From assembly GCA_938030915.1 (NCBI GenBank), contig CALHIO010000152.1:1-7596 (forward strand): a stretch of DNA of 7,596 bases, written 5' to 3'. The stretch comes from an uncultured Gemmatimonadota bacterium. Its GTDB lineage: Bacteria > Gemmatimonadota > Gemmatimonadetes > Longimicrobiales > Gaopeijiaceae. Under the pieces are notes generated by a model. It did no database searches. It worked only from the letters and a program-made list of their open reading frames with translations, and had not been told where the DNA came from. Positions 1 through 6,017 of this stretch are shown one piece after another. Both the position numbers and the translations under genes were made by a program. Position 1 is the stretch's first letter; each line of letters starts with the position of its first letter.

Positions 1-2009
1 ATGCGATCGTCATGGGGGAGAACATCTTCGCCGAACGTGAGAAGGGGCGGCCCCTCCTGGAAGCGGCCGAAGTCGGCGCCCTGCGAATCGCCCGTCCCGT
101 CGTCTTCGCCGTCCTGACGACGGTCGTCGCGTTCGCGCCGCTGCTCTTCATCGAGGGTACGCTGGGGCGACTCCTGATCGACCTGCCGCTCGTGGTCATC
201 ATGGTTCTCCTCCTCTCCCTGGTGGAGGCCCTCTTCATCCTGCCGATGCACCTGTCACACGACAGCGCCAGCACACGCCGTCCGAACCCGATCGTGCGGG
301 GCATCAACACGGTCCGCGCGCGAGTCGACGCGGGGCTTCAGCGCTTCGTGGGTGGCCCGCTCACCCGGGCGGTCAAGTACAGCATCGCGAACCCGGGCGT
401 CATCATGTCCGGCGCCGTCGCGTCGATCTTCATCTGCTTCGGCCTGATCGGCGGCGGGCGCCTGCCCTTCTCGTTCCTCCCCTCCATTCAGGGTGAGACG
501 GTCTCCGCGAATCTTCAGATGCCGCCCGGGACTCCGGTCGAGAGAACGCTCGAGGTCATCCAGGAGATCGAGGCGTCGGTCCTTCGGGCCGGTGACCGTC
601 TTGCGACCGAGCTGCCCGAGGATCACCCCGCTCCCATTCAGAACCTCTACTCCGTCGTGGGAGGAAGTGGCGGTGGCGGTGGACCGGGGCAGACCGACAC
701 GCCGAGAGGCTCCGCGTCGAACCGTGCGTCGCTGATCGTCGAGCTGCCCAATCCCGAGGTCAGTGCCTTCACGCCTTCGCAGTTCGAGGCGGCATGGCGC
801 GCAGAGCTACCCGAGCTCACCGGCGTGCGCTCCTTCTCGATCACGTCGGACTTCTTCCGGGTGGCGGAAGCGATCGCGGTCCAGCTCGCCTCCGACGACA
901 CGGACGCGCTCGAGGCGGCGTCGGACGACGTCGCCGCCGAGCTCGCGCAGTTCTCGGGGGTGTTCGACATCCTCACGGCGGACGACCTGGGCGAGCAGGA
1001 ATTCCAGCTCGACCTTCGCCCCGAAGCTCGCTCCCTGGACATCACCCTCGATGAGCTCGCGAATCAGGTACGCAGTGCCTTCTTCGGCTCCGAAGTACAG
1101 CGCCTTCAGCGCGACGGCGAAGAGGTTCCAGTCTATGTGCGACTCCCCAAGTCGGAGCGCGACGCGATCGCCGACCTGCTGTCGTTTCGCGTCTCGACGC
1201 CTCAGGGCACCCGCGTCCCCCTGGAACAGGTCGCGGCCGTGTCTCTGGGTAGCACGCCAACCAGCATCTCCCGACGGGACGGAGAACGAATCGTATCCGT
1301 GACGGCGGACGCCGACGAGACGATCGTCACCACGGATGAGGTCAATCGGCAGCTGGAACGCGCCGTCCTCCCCTCCCTCCGAGACCGTCATCCGTCGGTT
1401 TCATTCAGCCTCAGCGGTGAGCGGGCGGAACAGGACGACACCTTCGCATCGCTTGGCCGAGGCTTCCTGCTGGCGCTGCTCGGCATCTTCGCGCTCCTCG
1501 CGATTCCGCTGAACTCCTATGTGCAGCCGCTGGTGATCATGTCGGCGATTCCCTTCGGGATCATCGGCGCACTCATCGGCCACGCGCTGGTCGGCGTGCC
1601 GGTGGGACTGTTCAGCCTCTTCGGAATCATCGGCCTCACCGGTGTGGTCGTGAACGACACCCTCGTCTTCATGGACTTCGTGAACGCCGAAAAAGCGGAC
1701 GGTCGTACCCTCGAGGACGCGCTTCTCAACGCCGCGCGCCAACGCTTCCGGCCGATCTTCCTGACGTCCCTGACCACCTTTCTCGGGATTTCGCCGCTGA
1801 TCTTCGAGCGGAGCATCCAGGCCCAGTTCCTGGCTCCAACCGCGGTGAGCCTCGGATTCGGAATCCTGTTTGCCACGCTCCTGATCATGATCGTGGTCCC
1901 CGCGCTCGCGGTGCAGGAGGATCGGGTGGTCCAGTGGTTCCGTCGTCGTCGTACCTCGCTGCCGGACCCGGCGCGGCCGATCGAAGCGCTGGTTCCCGCC
2001 GGAGACTGA
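1..2009 (+). CDS. RND-family efflux permease, C-terminal part (5' end outside window)
   Basis: Proton-driven inner-membrane exporter subunit of the AcrB/MdtB-like RND superfamily. The frame is open to the left edge: codons from nt 3 read AIVMGENIF, and the 'at' at 1-2 would finish the Asp of the TM4 signature (DD)AIVxGEN. The gene therefore starts upstream, and the ATG at 12 is an internal Met. Numbering from nt 3, TM5 and TM6 lie at about 31-51 and 58-80. TM7 is at about 131-150, followed by the second periplasmic porter region. TM8 to TM12 occupy about 487-640. A glycine-rich loop (nt 660-689) sits in the porter domain. The TM10 signature VVVNDTLVFMDF (nt 1644-1679) carries Asn-Asp near the place where AcrB has its relay Lys, as in a recognised subset of RND permeases. 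The Arg-rich C-terminal tail is normal. No adaptor or outer-membrane factor gene is visible, so substrate cannot be assigned. Family assignment is secure; the exact subfamily is not. Confidence 0.95.
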   Translation, partial: AIVMGENIFAEREKGRPLLEAAEVGALRIARPVVFAVLTTVVAFAPLLFIEGTLGRLLIDLPLVVIMVLLLSLVEALFILPMHLSHDSASTRRPNPIVRGINTVRARVDAGLQRFVGGPLTRAVKYSIANPGVIMSGAVASIFICFGLIGGGRLPFSFLPSIQGETVSANLQMPPGTPVERTLEVIQEIEASVLRAGDRLATELPEDHPAPIQNLYSVVGGSGGGGGPGQTDTPRGSASNRASLIVELPNPEVSAFTPSQFEAAWRAELPELTGVRSFSITSDFFRVAEAIAVQLASDDTDALEAASDDVAAELAQFSGVFDILTADDLGEQEFQLDLRPEARSLDITLDELANQVRSAFFGSEVQRLQRDGEEVPVYVRLPKSERDAIADLLSFRVSTPQGTRVPLEQVAAVSLGSTPTSISRRDGERIVSVTADADETIVTTDEVNRQLERAVLPSLRDRHPSVSFSLSGERAEQDDTFASLGRGFLLALLGIFALLAIPLNSYVQPLVIMSAIPFGIIGALIGHALVGVPVGLFSLFGIIGLTGVVVNDTLVFMDFVNAEKADGRTLEDALLNAARQRFRPIFLTSLTTFLGISPLIFERSIQAQFLAPTAVSLGFGILFATLLIMIVVPALAVQEDRVVQWFRRRRTSLPDPARPIEALVPAGD

Positions 2010-2053
2010 CCCCTCTGGCGTCGGTACGCCGGCAACGGGACATTGTCGGGCCC

Positions 2054-2092
2054 CGTCGAAGTGCGTGGGTCGCACCCAACCGCACTTCGGCG
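2054..2092 (+). terminator. Long hairpin after the RND gene, possible terminator without a T tract
   Basis: The outer stem pairs 2054-2065 with 2081-2092: 12 bp, one G-T wobble, including a perfect 9-bp arm CGAAGTGCG/CGCACTTCG. The inner stem pairs 2066-2070 (TGGGT) with 2074-2078 (ACCCA) around a 3-nt CGC loop, with a 2-nt AC bulge at 2079-2080. It lies 45 nt after the RND stop codon, where a transcription end would be expected. Neither strand shows a T run after the stem, so a canonical Rho-independent terminator is not supported. It could instead stabilise the RND mRNA 3' end or form part of the leader of the moxR operon. The structure is plain in the sequence; the role is inferred. Confidence 0.5.
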
Positions 2093-2095
2093 CCC

Positions 2096-2111
2096 TCGTG
2101 ACCGGTCACGA
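2096..2111. promoter_or_regulatory. Perfect 16-bp palindrome, candidate operator upstream of moxR
   Basis: TCGTGACCGGTCACGA reads identically on both strands. It starts 3 nt after the preceding hairpin and ends 42 nt before the TTG start of the MoxR gene. A perfect 8+8 inverted repeat without spacer in the only sizeable non-coding gap of the window is the kind of site bound by a dimeric repressor or activator. I cannot match it with confidence to a named regulator, and no convincing -35/-10 pair is visible beside it. It could also fold as a short RNA hairpin, though with no loop that is less favourable than DNA-level recognition. Confidence 0.45.
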
Positions 2112-2143
2112 ACCTTCGGACGACCGGCCGGGACCCCGACCAT

Positions 2144-2147
2144 GGAG
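2144..2147 (+). promoter_or_regulatory. Ribosome binding site that decides the TTG start of moxR
   Basis: GGAG lies 6 nt before the TTG at 2154. An in-frame TGA at 2148-2150 rules out any start further upstream. The next candidate, ATG 2181, has no comparable purine-rich element. The same GGAG also lies inside a two-codon reading frame, ATG GAG TGA, at 2142-2150. Confidence 0.55.
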
Positions 2148-2153
2148 TGAGGT

Positions 2154-3125
2154 TTGGAGCAAGCCACCGCCGGATCCGGCATGGACATTCTCAACGGTGT
2201 TTCCGACGCCGTTCATGAACGCGTCGTAGGACAGAATGAAGCCGTAGAAGGGCTGCTCGTCGCGCTCCTGACCGGGGGCCACATCTTGCTGGAAGGTCTG
2301 CCTGGCCTGGCGAAGACGCTGATGGTTCGGACGCTCGCAGAGGCGATCCACACGGACTTCCGGCGCATCCAATTCACGCCGGATCTGCTCCCCACGGACA
2401 TCGTCGGCACGCCTGTCTTCGACCAGTCTGCAGGGGATTTCAAAGTCCAGAAGGGGCCGATCTTTTCGAACATCATCCTCGCCGACGAGATCAACCGCGC
2501 ACCACCGAAGGTTCAGGCTGCGCTTCTCGAGGCGATGGAGGAGCGTCAGGTCACGATCGCGGGGGAGACCTTCCACCTCGAAGACCCGTTCATGGTGCTC
2601 GCCACGCAGAACCCGGTCGAGCTGCACGGCACATACCCTCTCGCCGAAGCTCAGCTCGATCGCTTCGCGATGAAGCTCGAGATCGGATATCCGGATCGGG
2701 GTGAGGAGAAGGAGATCGTCCGGCGCGTCGCCAAGGGTAACCCCATTCCGGTGGACACCGTGATCACCGTCGATCAGATCGCCACGGCCCGAAAGGCGGT
2801 GTCGGAGGTCAGACTCGAAGACGAGGTTCTGGATTACATCGTAGAGCTGACCTTCGCCACGCGGGAACCTTCGAAGTACGGGCTCGGCGACTTCGACGCG
2901 CTCATCGAGTACGGGGCATCGCCGCGGGCCACGATCTTCCTGACCCGCACCGCACGGGCGAGAGCGTTCCTGTTGGGCCGGGATTACGTCCTGCCCGATG
3001 ATGTGAAGGCGATGGCGCTGAAGGTGATGCGTCACCGGCTTCGGACCACGTACGAGGCCGATGCGCGTGGAATCGACTCGGACCAGATCATCGCGCGCGT
3101 GCTCGAGGCCGTCCCCTCCCCCTGA
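2154..3125 (+). CDS. moxR: MoxR-family AAA+ ATPase
   Basis: Cytoplasmic ATPase of 323 residues, a normal length for MoxR proteins. These act as chaperone-like remodelling factors with VWA or DUF58 partners. Visible motifs in order: the VVGQ segment near residue 24; Walker A GLPGLAKT at 48-55 (Lys54, Thr55); Walker B IILADE at 107-112 (Asp111, Glu112) followed by the family signature INRAPPKVQAALLEAMEE; sensor 1 in ATQNP (Asn153); the arginine-finger motif EAQLDRF (Arg170); and sensor 2 in GASPRAT (Arg258). All catalytic residues are present. The start is taken as TTG 2154, using GGAG at 2144-2147; ATG 2181 would remove nine residues and leave the ATPase core intact. The stop codon shares one base with the start of the DUF58 gene (TGATG), so the two are probably translationally coupled. 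It is the first gene of the operon. The protein it remodels cannot be read from sequence. Confidence 0.95.
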   Translation: MEQATAGSGMDILNGVSDAVHERVVGQNEAVEGLLVALLTGGHILLEGLPGLAKTLMVRTLAEAIHTDFRRIQFTPDLLPTDIVGTPVFDQSAGDFKVQKGPIFSNIILADEINRAPPKVQAALLEAMEERQVTIAGETFHLEDPFMVLATQNPVELHGTYPLAEAQLDRFAMKLEIGYPDRGEEKEIVRRVAKGNPIPVDTVITVDQIATARKAVSEVRLEDEVLDYIVELTFATREPSKYGLGDFDALIEYGASPRATIFLTRTARARAFLLGRDYVLPDDVKAMALKVMRHRLRTTYEADARGIDSDQIIARVLEAVPSP

Positions 3126-4039
3126 TGTCCGCCGACACGCATCACGTCTTCACCCCCGAGGTCACGGCTCAGCTCAAGAGGATCGAGCTGACAACAGCCG
3201 GGCTCGTCGAGTCACTCTTCTCCGGCGAGTACCATTCGATCTTCAAAGGGCGGGGTCTCGAGTTCTCCGACGTGCGCGAGTACCAGCCCGGCGACGACGT
3301 TCGTTCGATCGACTGGAACGTCACGGCACGGCGCGGTCGACTCTTCGTGAAGGAGTTCGTCGAGGAACGGCAGCTGAATGCCCTCGTCATGGTCGATCTC
3401 TCGGCTTCGAAAGCCTTCGGAACCGGAGCGAAGCACAACGCACTGATCGCGTCCGAGATCGCCGCGATCCTCGCACTCGCGGCGACCACGAACAACGATC
3501 GGGTCGGCCTTCTTCTCGTCACCGATCGGGTCGAGTACTTCATCCCACCGGATACCGGGCGGCGTCATGCAATGCGACTCGTGCTCGAGTTGCTGACGTA
3601 TCAGCCGGATGGACGAGGCACGACGCTTTCGGCTGGACTGCGGTATGCGGACAAGGTTCTTCGGCAGCGAACCACCGTCTTCCTGATCAGCGATTTCCTG
3701 ACCGGCGCGGCCGCGGATCCCGAGCTGACGCGGTCGGCACGGAAGCTCGCCTGGTACCACGACCTGGTACCGATTCGCCTGATCGACCCCGCGGCCGGAG
3801 AGCTGCCTCGTGTCGGCATGCTCGCCGTGGACGACCCGGAAACGGGCCAGCGGCGCGTAGTGAACACGAGTCGCCGCAAAGTGCGCGAGGCATGGAAGGC
3901 GCAGACCCGTGAGACGCGAGCACGGATGGACGACCTCTTCCGTGATCTCCAGCTCGACGTCGTCGACATCGACACGCGTGAAGAGTATCTGCCCCCCCTC
4001 ATCGGCTTCTTCCGGCGACGGGCGAGGATCCAGCGGTGA
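3125..4039 (+). CDS. DUF58 domain protein with VWA-like fold (MoxR partner)
   Basis: Predicted soluble protein of 304 residues, the short cytoplasmic form of DUF58 without the N-terminal membrane helices of the long form. The hallmark block runs from about residue 42 to 82 and contains GRGLEFSDVREYQPGDDVR, then SIDWNVTARRG and FVEER. A MIDAS-like metal site is visible as DLSAS at 91-95, with Thr166/167 (GTTL) and Asp190 (ISDF) as the likely remaining ligands. DUF58 genes commonly follow moxR, and the two products are thought to work together; that partnership is inferred from family context. The ATG overlaps the moxR stop by one base. The nearest GAGG (3105-3108) is 16 nt upstream, too far to be a good ribosome-binding site, so translation probably relies on ribosomes finishing moxR. 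Nothing appears truncated or disrupted. Confidence 0.93.
   Translation: MSADTHHVFTPEVTAQLKRIELTTAGLVESLFSGEYHSIFKGRGLEFSDVREYQPGDDVRSIDWNVTARRGRLFVKEFVEERQLNALVMVDLSASKAFGTGAKHNALIASEIAAILALAATTNNDRVGLLLVTDRVEYFIPPDTGRRHAMRLVLELLTYQPDGRGTTLSAGLRYADKVLRQRTTVFLISDFLTGAAADPELTRSARKLAWYHDLVPIRLIDPAAGELPRVGMLAVDDPETGQRRVVNTSRRKVREAWKAQTRETRARMDDLFRDLQLDVVDIDTREEYLPPLIGFFRRRARIQR
4024..4028 (+). promoter_or_regulatory. Ribosome binding site supporting the GTG start at 4036
   Basis: GAGGA sits 7 nt before the GTG at 4036, inside the end of the DUF58 gene. Together with the GTGA overlap and the basic start of a signal peptide directly after the GTG, it supports that start. Confidence 0.55.
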
Positions 4040-5085
4040 GGCGGCCTGGACGTACGGTCCGAACGGCACCTCTGACGTCACTCCTGACGACGGTCCTTCT
4101 CCTGACGGCCGCACCGGCCCTTGCTCAGGAGACGGGTGCGACGGTCTCGGTGTCCGCGATCACGCTCTCACACGACACGGTCGGGATCGGCGACCTCGTC
4201 GATCTCTCTTTCGTGATCGACATGGCTCCGGGCACGATCGTCTTCGTCCCCGACTCCCTCGACTCGTCCGACTTCGAGTCTTTCGAATCCGTGCGCTGGA
4301 CATCGCAGAACGGTGTGGACGGGGGCGTCCGTCTGACCGTGACGTATCCCCTGATGGCGTTTCAGGTCGGGGGCATCGCCGTACCCGAGTTTCCGATCTT
4401 TGCGGCACGAGGCAGCGAGGCGCGATCGGCTGGATTCGCAAGCGACGGCGACCTCGTCGGACGCTGGTCCGCATTCCGGGCGGAGCCGGGCGAGACGCCG
4501 TCCGCACGCATGCTGATGATCCCGCCACAACCCCTCTGGGTCGCCTCCGTGCTCGAGATCGAGGATGCCTCGAACGGGGTCCAGCCTCGGCCCGTCGCCG
4601 ACGTGGTGGGAGGCGAGCGACACTGGCCTGCGACGATCCTGGCCATCCTCTTCGGCATCGTCTTCATCGGCATCCTGAGTACCTCCGCGCATGCCGTCTG
4701 GGTCGCGATCCGCGATCGCCCGGTGGCGGCCCCCGACCCTCGTCTCGCGACGCTGGCCGCCCTCGATGCTCTTCTGGAGGAGGGCCCGCACCGGGGCGGT
4801 GACGTACGAGCCTTCTACACGCGCGCCAGCGACATCACGCGTCGTTTCGTGGAAGTGTTCGACCAGCGATGGGGTCCGGCGCGGACCAGCACCGAGTTGA
4901 TGGGCGACCTCGAGACCGCGGTCCGCCGCCCCGACTTCGTGCCCATACCCGAAGTCGAGCCTCTGACCGGAGTCATGGAGCACGCCGAGGAAGTCAAATT
5001 CGGAGGAGACCGACCTGACGCCGAGGAGGCTGAGCGTGAGTTGAGCGCCGTACGCAGGTGGGTCGAAGGGGCCGAAGCCCCATGA
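4036..5085 (+). CDS. Exported single-pass membrane protein, BatD/DUF4381-like
   Basis: Protein of 349 residues that I place by context more than by motif. Residues 1-30 form a clear signal peptide: RRPGRTVRT basic region, hydrophobic core to about 25, and a likely cleavage after APALA before Gln31. Residues 31-195 look like a beta-rich extracytoplasmic domain with a pattern recalling the repeats of BatD (oxygen-tolerance) proteins: VSVSAITLSHDTVGIGDLVDLSF, cut here as VSVSAITLSH plus VGIGDLVDLSF. A transmembrane helix lies at about 199-224. The remaining ~125 residues are charged and helical, presumably cytoplasmic, and resemble the C-terminal region of DUF4381 and BatD-like proteins (LDALLEEG, then FYTRASDITRRFVE). 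DUF4381 proteins occupy this operon slot but are usually shorter, and full BatD is longer. It may connect the cytoplasmic MoxR/DUF58 pair with the membrane VWA proteins; that is inference. GTGA overlap upstream, ATGA overlap downstream. Confidence 0.8.
   Translation: MRRPGRTVRTAPLTSLLTTVLLLTAAPALAQETGATVSVSAITLSHDTVGIGDLVDLSFVIDMAPGTIVFVPDSLDSSDFESFESVRWTSQNGVDGGVRLTVTYPLMAFQVGGIAVPEFPIFAARGSEARSAGFASDGDLVGRWSAFRAEPGETPSARMLMIPPQPLWVASVLEIEDASNGVQPRPVADVVGGERHWPATILAILFGIVFIGILSTSAHAVWVAIRDRPVAAPDPRLATLAALDALLEEGPHRGGDVRAFYTRASDITRRFVEVFDQRWGPARTSTELMGDLETAVRRPDFVPIPEVEPLTGVMEHAEEVKFGGDRPDAEEAERELSAVRRWVEGAEAP
5066..5071 (+). promoter_or_regulatory. Ribosome binding site favouring ATG 5082 over GTG 5058
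   Basis: AAGGGG ends 10 nt before ATG 5082. This spacing is somewhat long but usable. The in-frame GTG at 5058 would add eight Arg/Gly-rich residues ahead of a typical BatA N-terminus and would lengthen the overlap with the preceding gene to 28 nt. Confidence 0.4.
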
Positions 5086-6017
5086 CGCTCGACTTCGCAC
5101 AGCCGACGTGGCTCTTCCTGCTGATCGCCCTGCTTCCTGTGGGCGTCCTGCTCCGACCCGGACCGACTGCAGCTCTGACGATGGCTACCGCCGATCGAGG
5201 ATTCGGACGGTTTGCGGGGCGAAGCTGGCTTCAATGGGTGCCGTTCGTCCTGCGCCTCGGATCGTTCGCTGCGCTGATTGGAGCGCTCGCTGGACCGCAG
5301 GTGATCCGGGTCTTCGATGAACCGCAGGAGCAGGGCATCGGGATCGCGCTGGCGCTCGACCTCTCCACGTCGATGTGGGCGGAGGACATGGGCGCCCGAG
5401 TGAGTCGACTCGACGTGGCCAAGACGACGGCGATGTCGTTCATCGACGCTCGCGACGACGACATCGGCCTGGTTGCCTTCGCGGGAGAAGCCCTGACTCG
5501 TTTGCCCCTCACGCACGACGGGTACGTCGTGCTCGACGCGGTGAACCAGCTGGAGGTCGGACTGCTCACCGACGGCACGGACATCGCGGGCGCGATCGCT
5601 GCAGGGGCCGGCCTCCTCGAAGACACACCGCACGAGTCGAAGATCCTGATCCTCGTGACCGACGGAGCGCACAACAAGGCGGGGGTCATGCCGGACCTCG
5701 CTGCCCGGGCCGCGGCCGCCGTGGGTGTCACGATCTATCCGGTCGCGATCGGGCAGGAGCGCGGACGCGACCAGAACGCGATGGAAACGGTGCTGACACA
5801 GGCTGCGCGTATCACGGGCGGCGAGTACTTCCAGGCGACGGACGTGAACGCGCTGAGTGAGATCTACGAGGAGATCGATCGGCGCGTGCAGCCCTCGGAA
5901 GCCACGATTCAGCGCATCGAATCCACACCCTACCGCTGGCTCCTCGCCCTCATCGGGCTGGCGCTGGCGGTGGCGGCCATCGCGCTGCGGGGCTCGCCCC
6001 TCGGAGTGCTGCCATGA
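5082..6017 (+). CDS. batA: Membrane-anchored VWA domain protein, BatA-like
   Basis: Protein of 311 residues from ATG 5082, the start that gives a 4-nt ATGA overlap like the neighbouring junctions and a typical BatA opening (FAQPTWLFLLIALLP). Helices are predicted at about 8-24, 53-72 and 286-303, so the domain between the last two should face the periplasm. The VWA domain covers about 85-270. The MIDAS metal site is complete: DLSTS at 93-97, Thr166 in TDGTDIAGA, and Asp194 in LVTDGAHN. The segment ARITGGEYFQATD at 242-254 is the usual end of Bat VWA domains. VWA domains of this type bind a divalent metal and contact partner proteins. Bat proteins were named for Bacteroides aerotolerance; whether this one has that role is not shown by sequence. 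The paired VWA gene follows directly, as is usual in these operons. Confidence 0.92.
   Translation: MTLDFAQPTWLFLLIALLPVGVLLRPGPTAALTMATADRGFGRFAGRSWLQWVPFVLRLGSFAALIGALAGPQVIRVFDEPQEQGIGIALALDLSTSMWAEDMGARVSRLDVAKTTAMSFIDARDDDIGLVAFAGEALTRLPLTHDGYVVLDAVNQLEVGLLTDGTDIAGAIAAGAGLLEDTPHESKILILVTDGAHNKAGVMPDLAARAAAAVGVTIYPVAIGQERGRDQNAMETVLTQAARITGGEYFQATDVNALSEIYEEIDRRVQPSEATIQRIESTPYRWLLALIGLALAVAAIALRGSPLGVLP

Noticed and set aside
2124..2131. Short palindrome CCGGCCGG near the moxR start
   Set aside because: Eight bases of pure G/C symmetry are expected by chance in DNA this GC-rich.
2010..2153. A sigma70-type promoter for the moxR operon
   Set aside because: TTGTCG at 2043-2048 has no acceptable -10 box at normal spacing, and no other pair stands out. 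A promoter may exist but cannot be supported by eye.
2106..3035. A 309-codon open frame on the minus strand opposite moxR
   Set aside because: It lies wholly opposite a gene with complete AAA+ motifs, shows no family motif of its own, and is typical of antisense frames in GC-rich DNA.
3212..4114. A 300-codon minus-strand frame opposite the DUF58 gene
   Set aside because: The + strand carries the DUF58 signature and MIDAS residues; the antisense product has no recognisable feature.
3061..4802. Two long + strand frames (3061-3912 and 3909-4802) overlapping DUF58 and the next gene
   Set aside because: Both are Arg/Ser-rich out-of-frame translations of real genes, a common effect of high GC content.
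5058..5081. GTG 5058 as the start of the BatA-like gene
   Set aside because: It adds eight residues not typical of BatA and breaks the pattern of 4-nt overlaps; ATG 5082 is preferred.
4168..5100. A 310-codon open frame on the minus strand opposite the gene at 4036-5085
   Set aside because: It is low-complexity and rich in Arg, Asp and Gly, with no domain pattern. The + strand frame has a signal peptide, a membrane helix and coupled overlaps at both ends.
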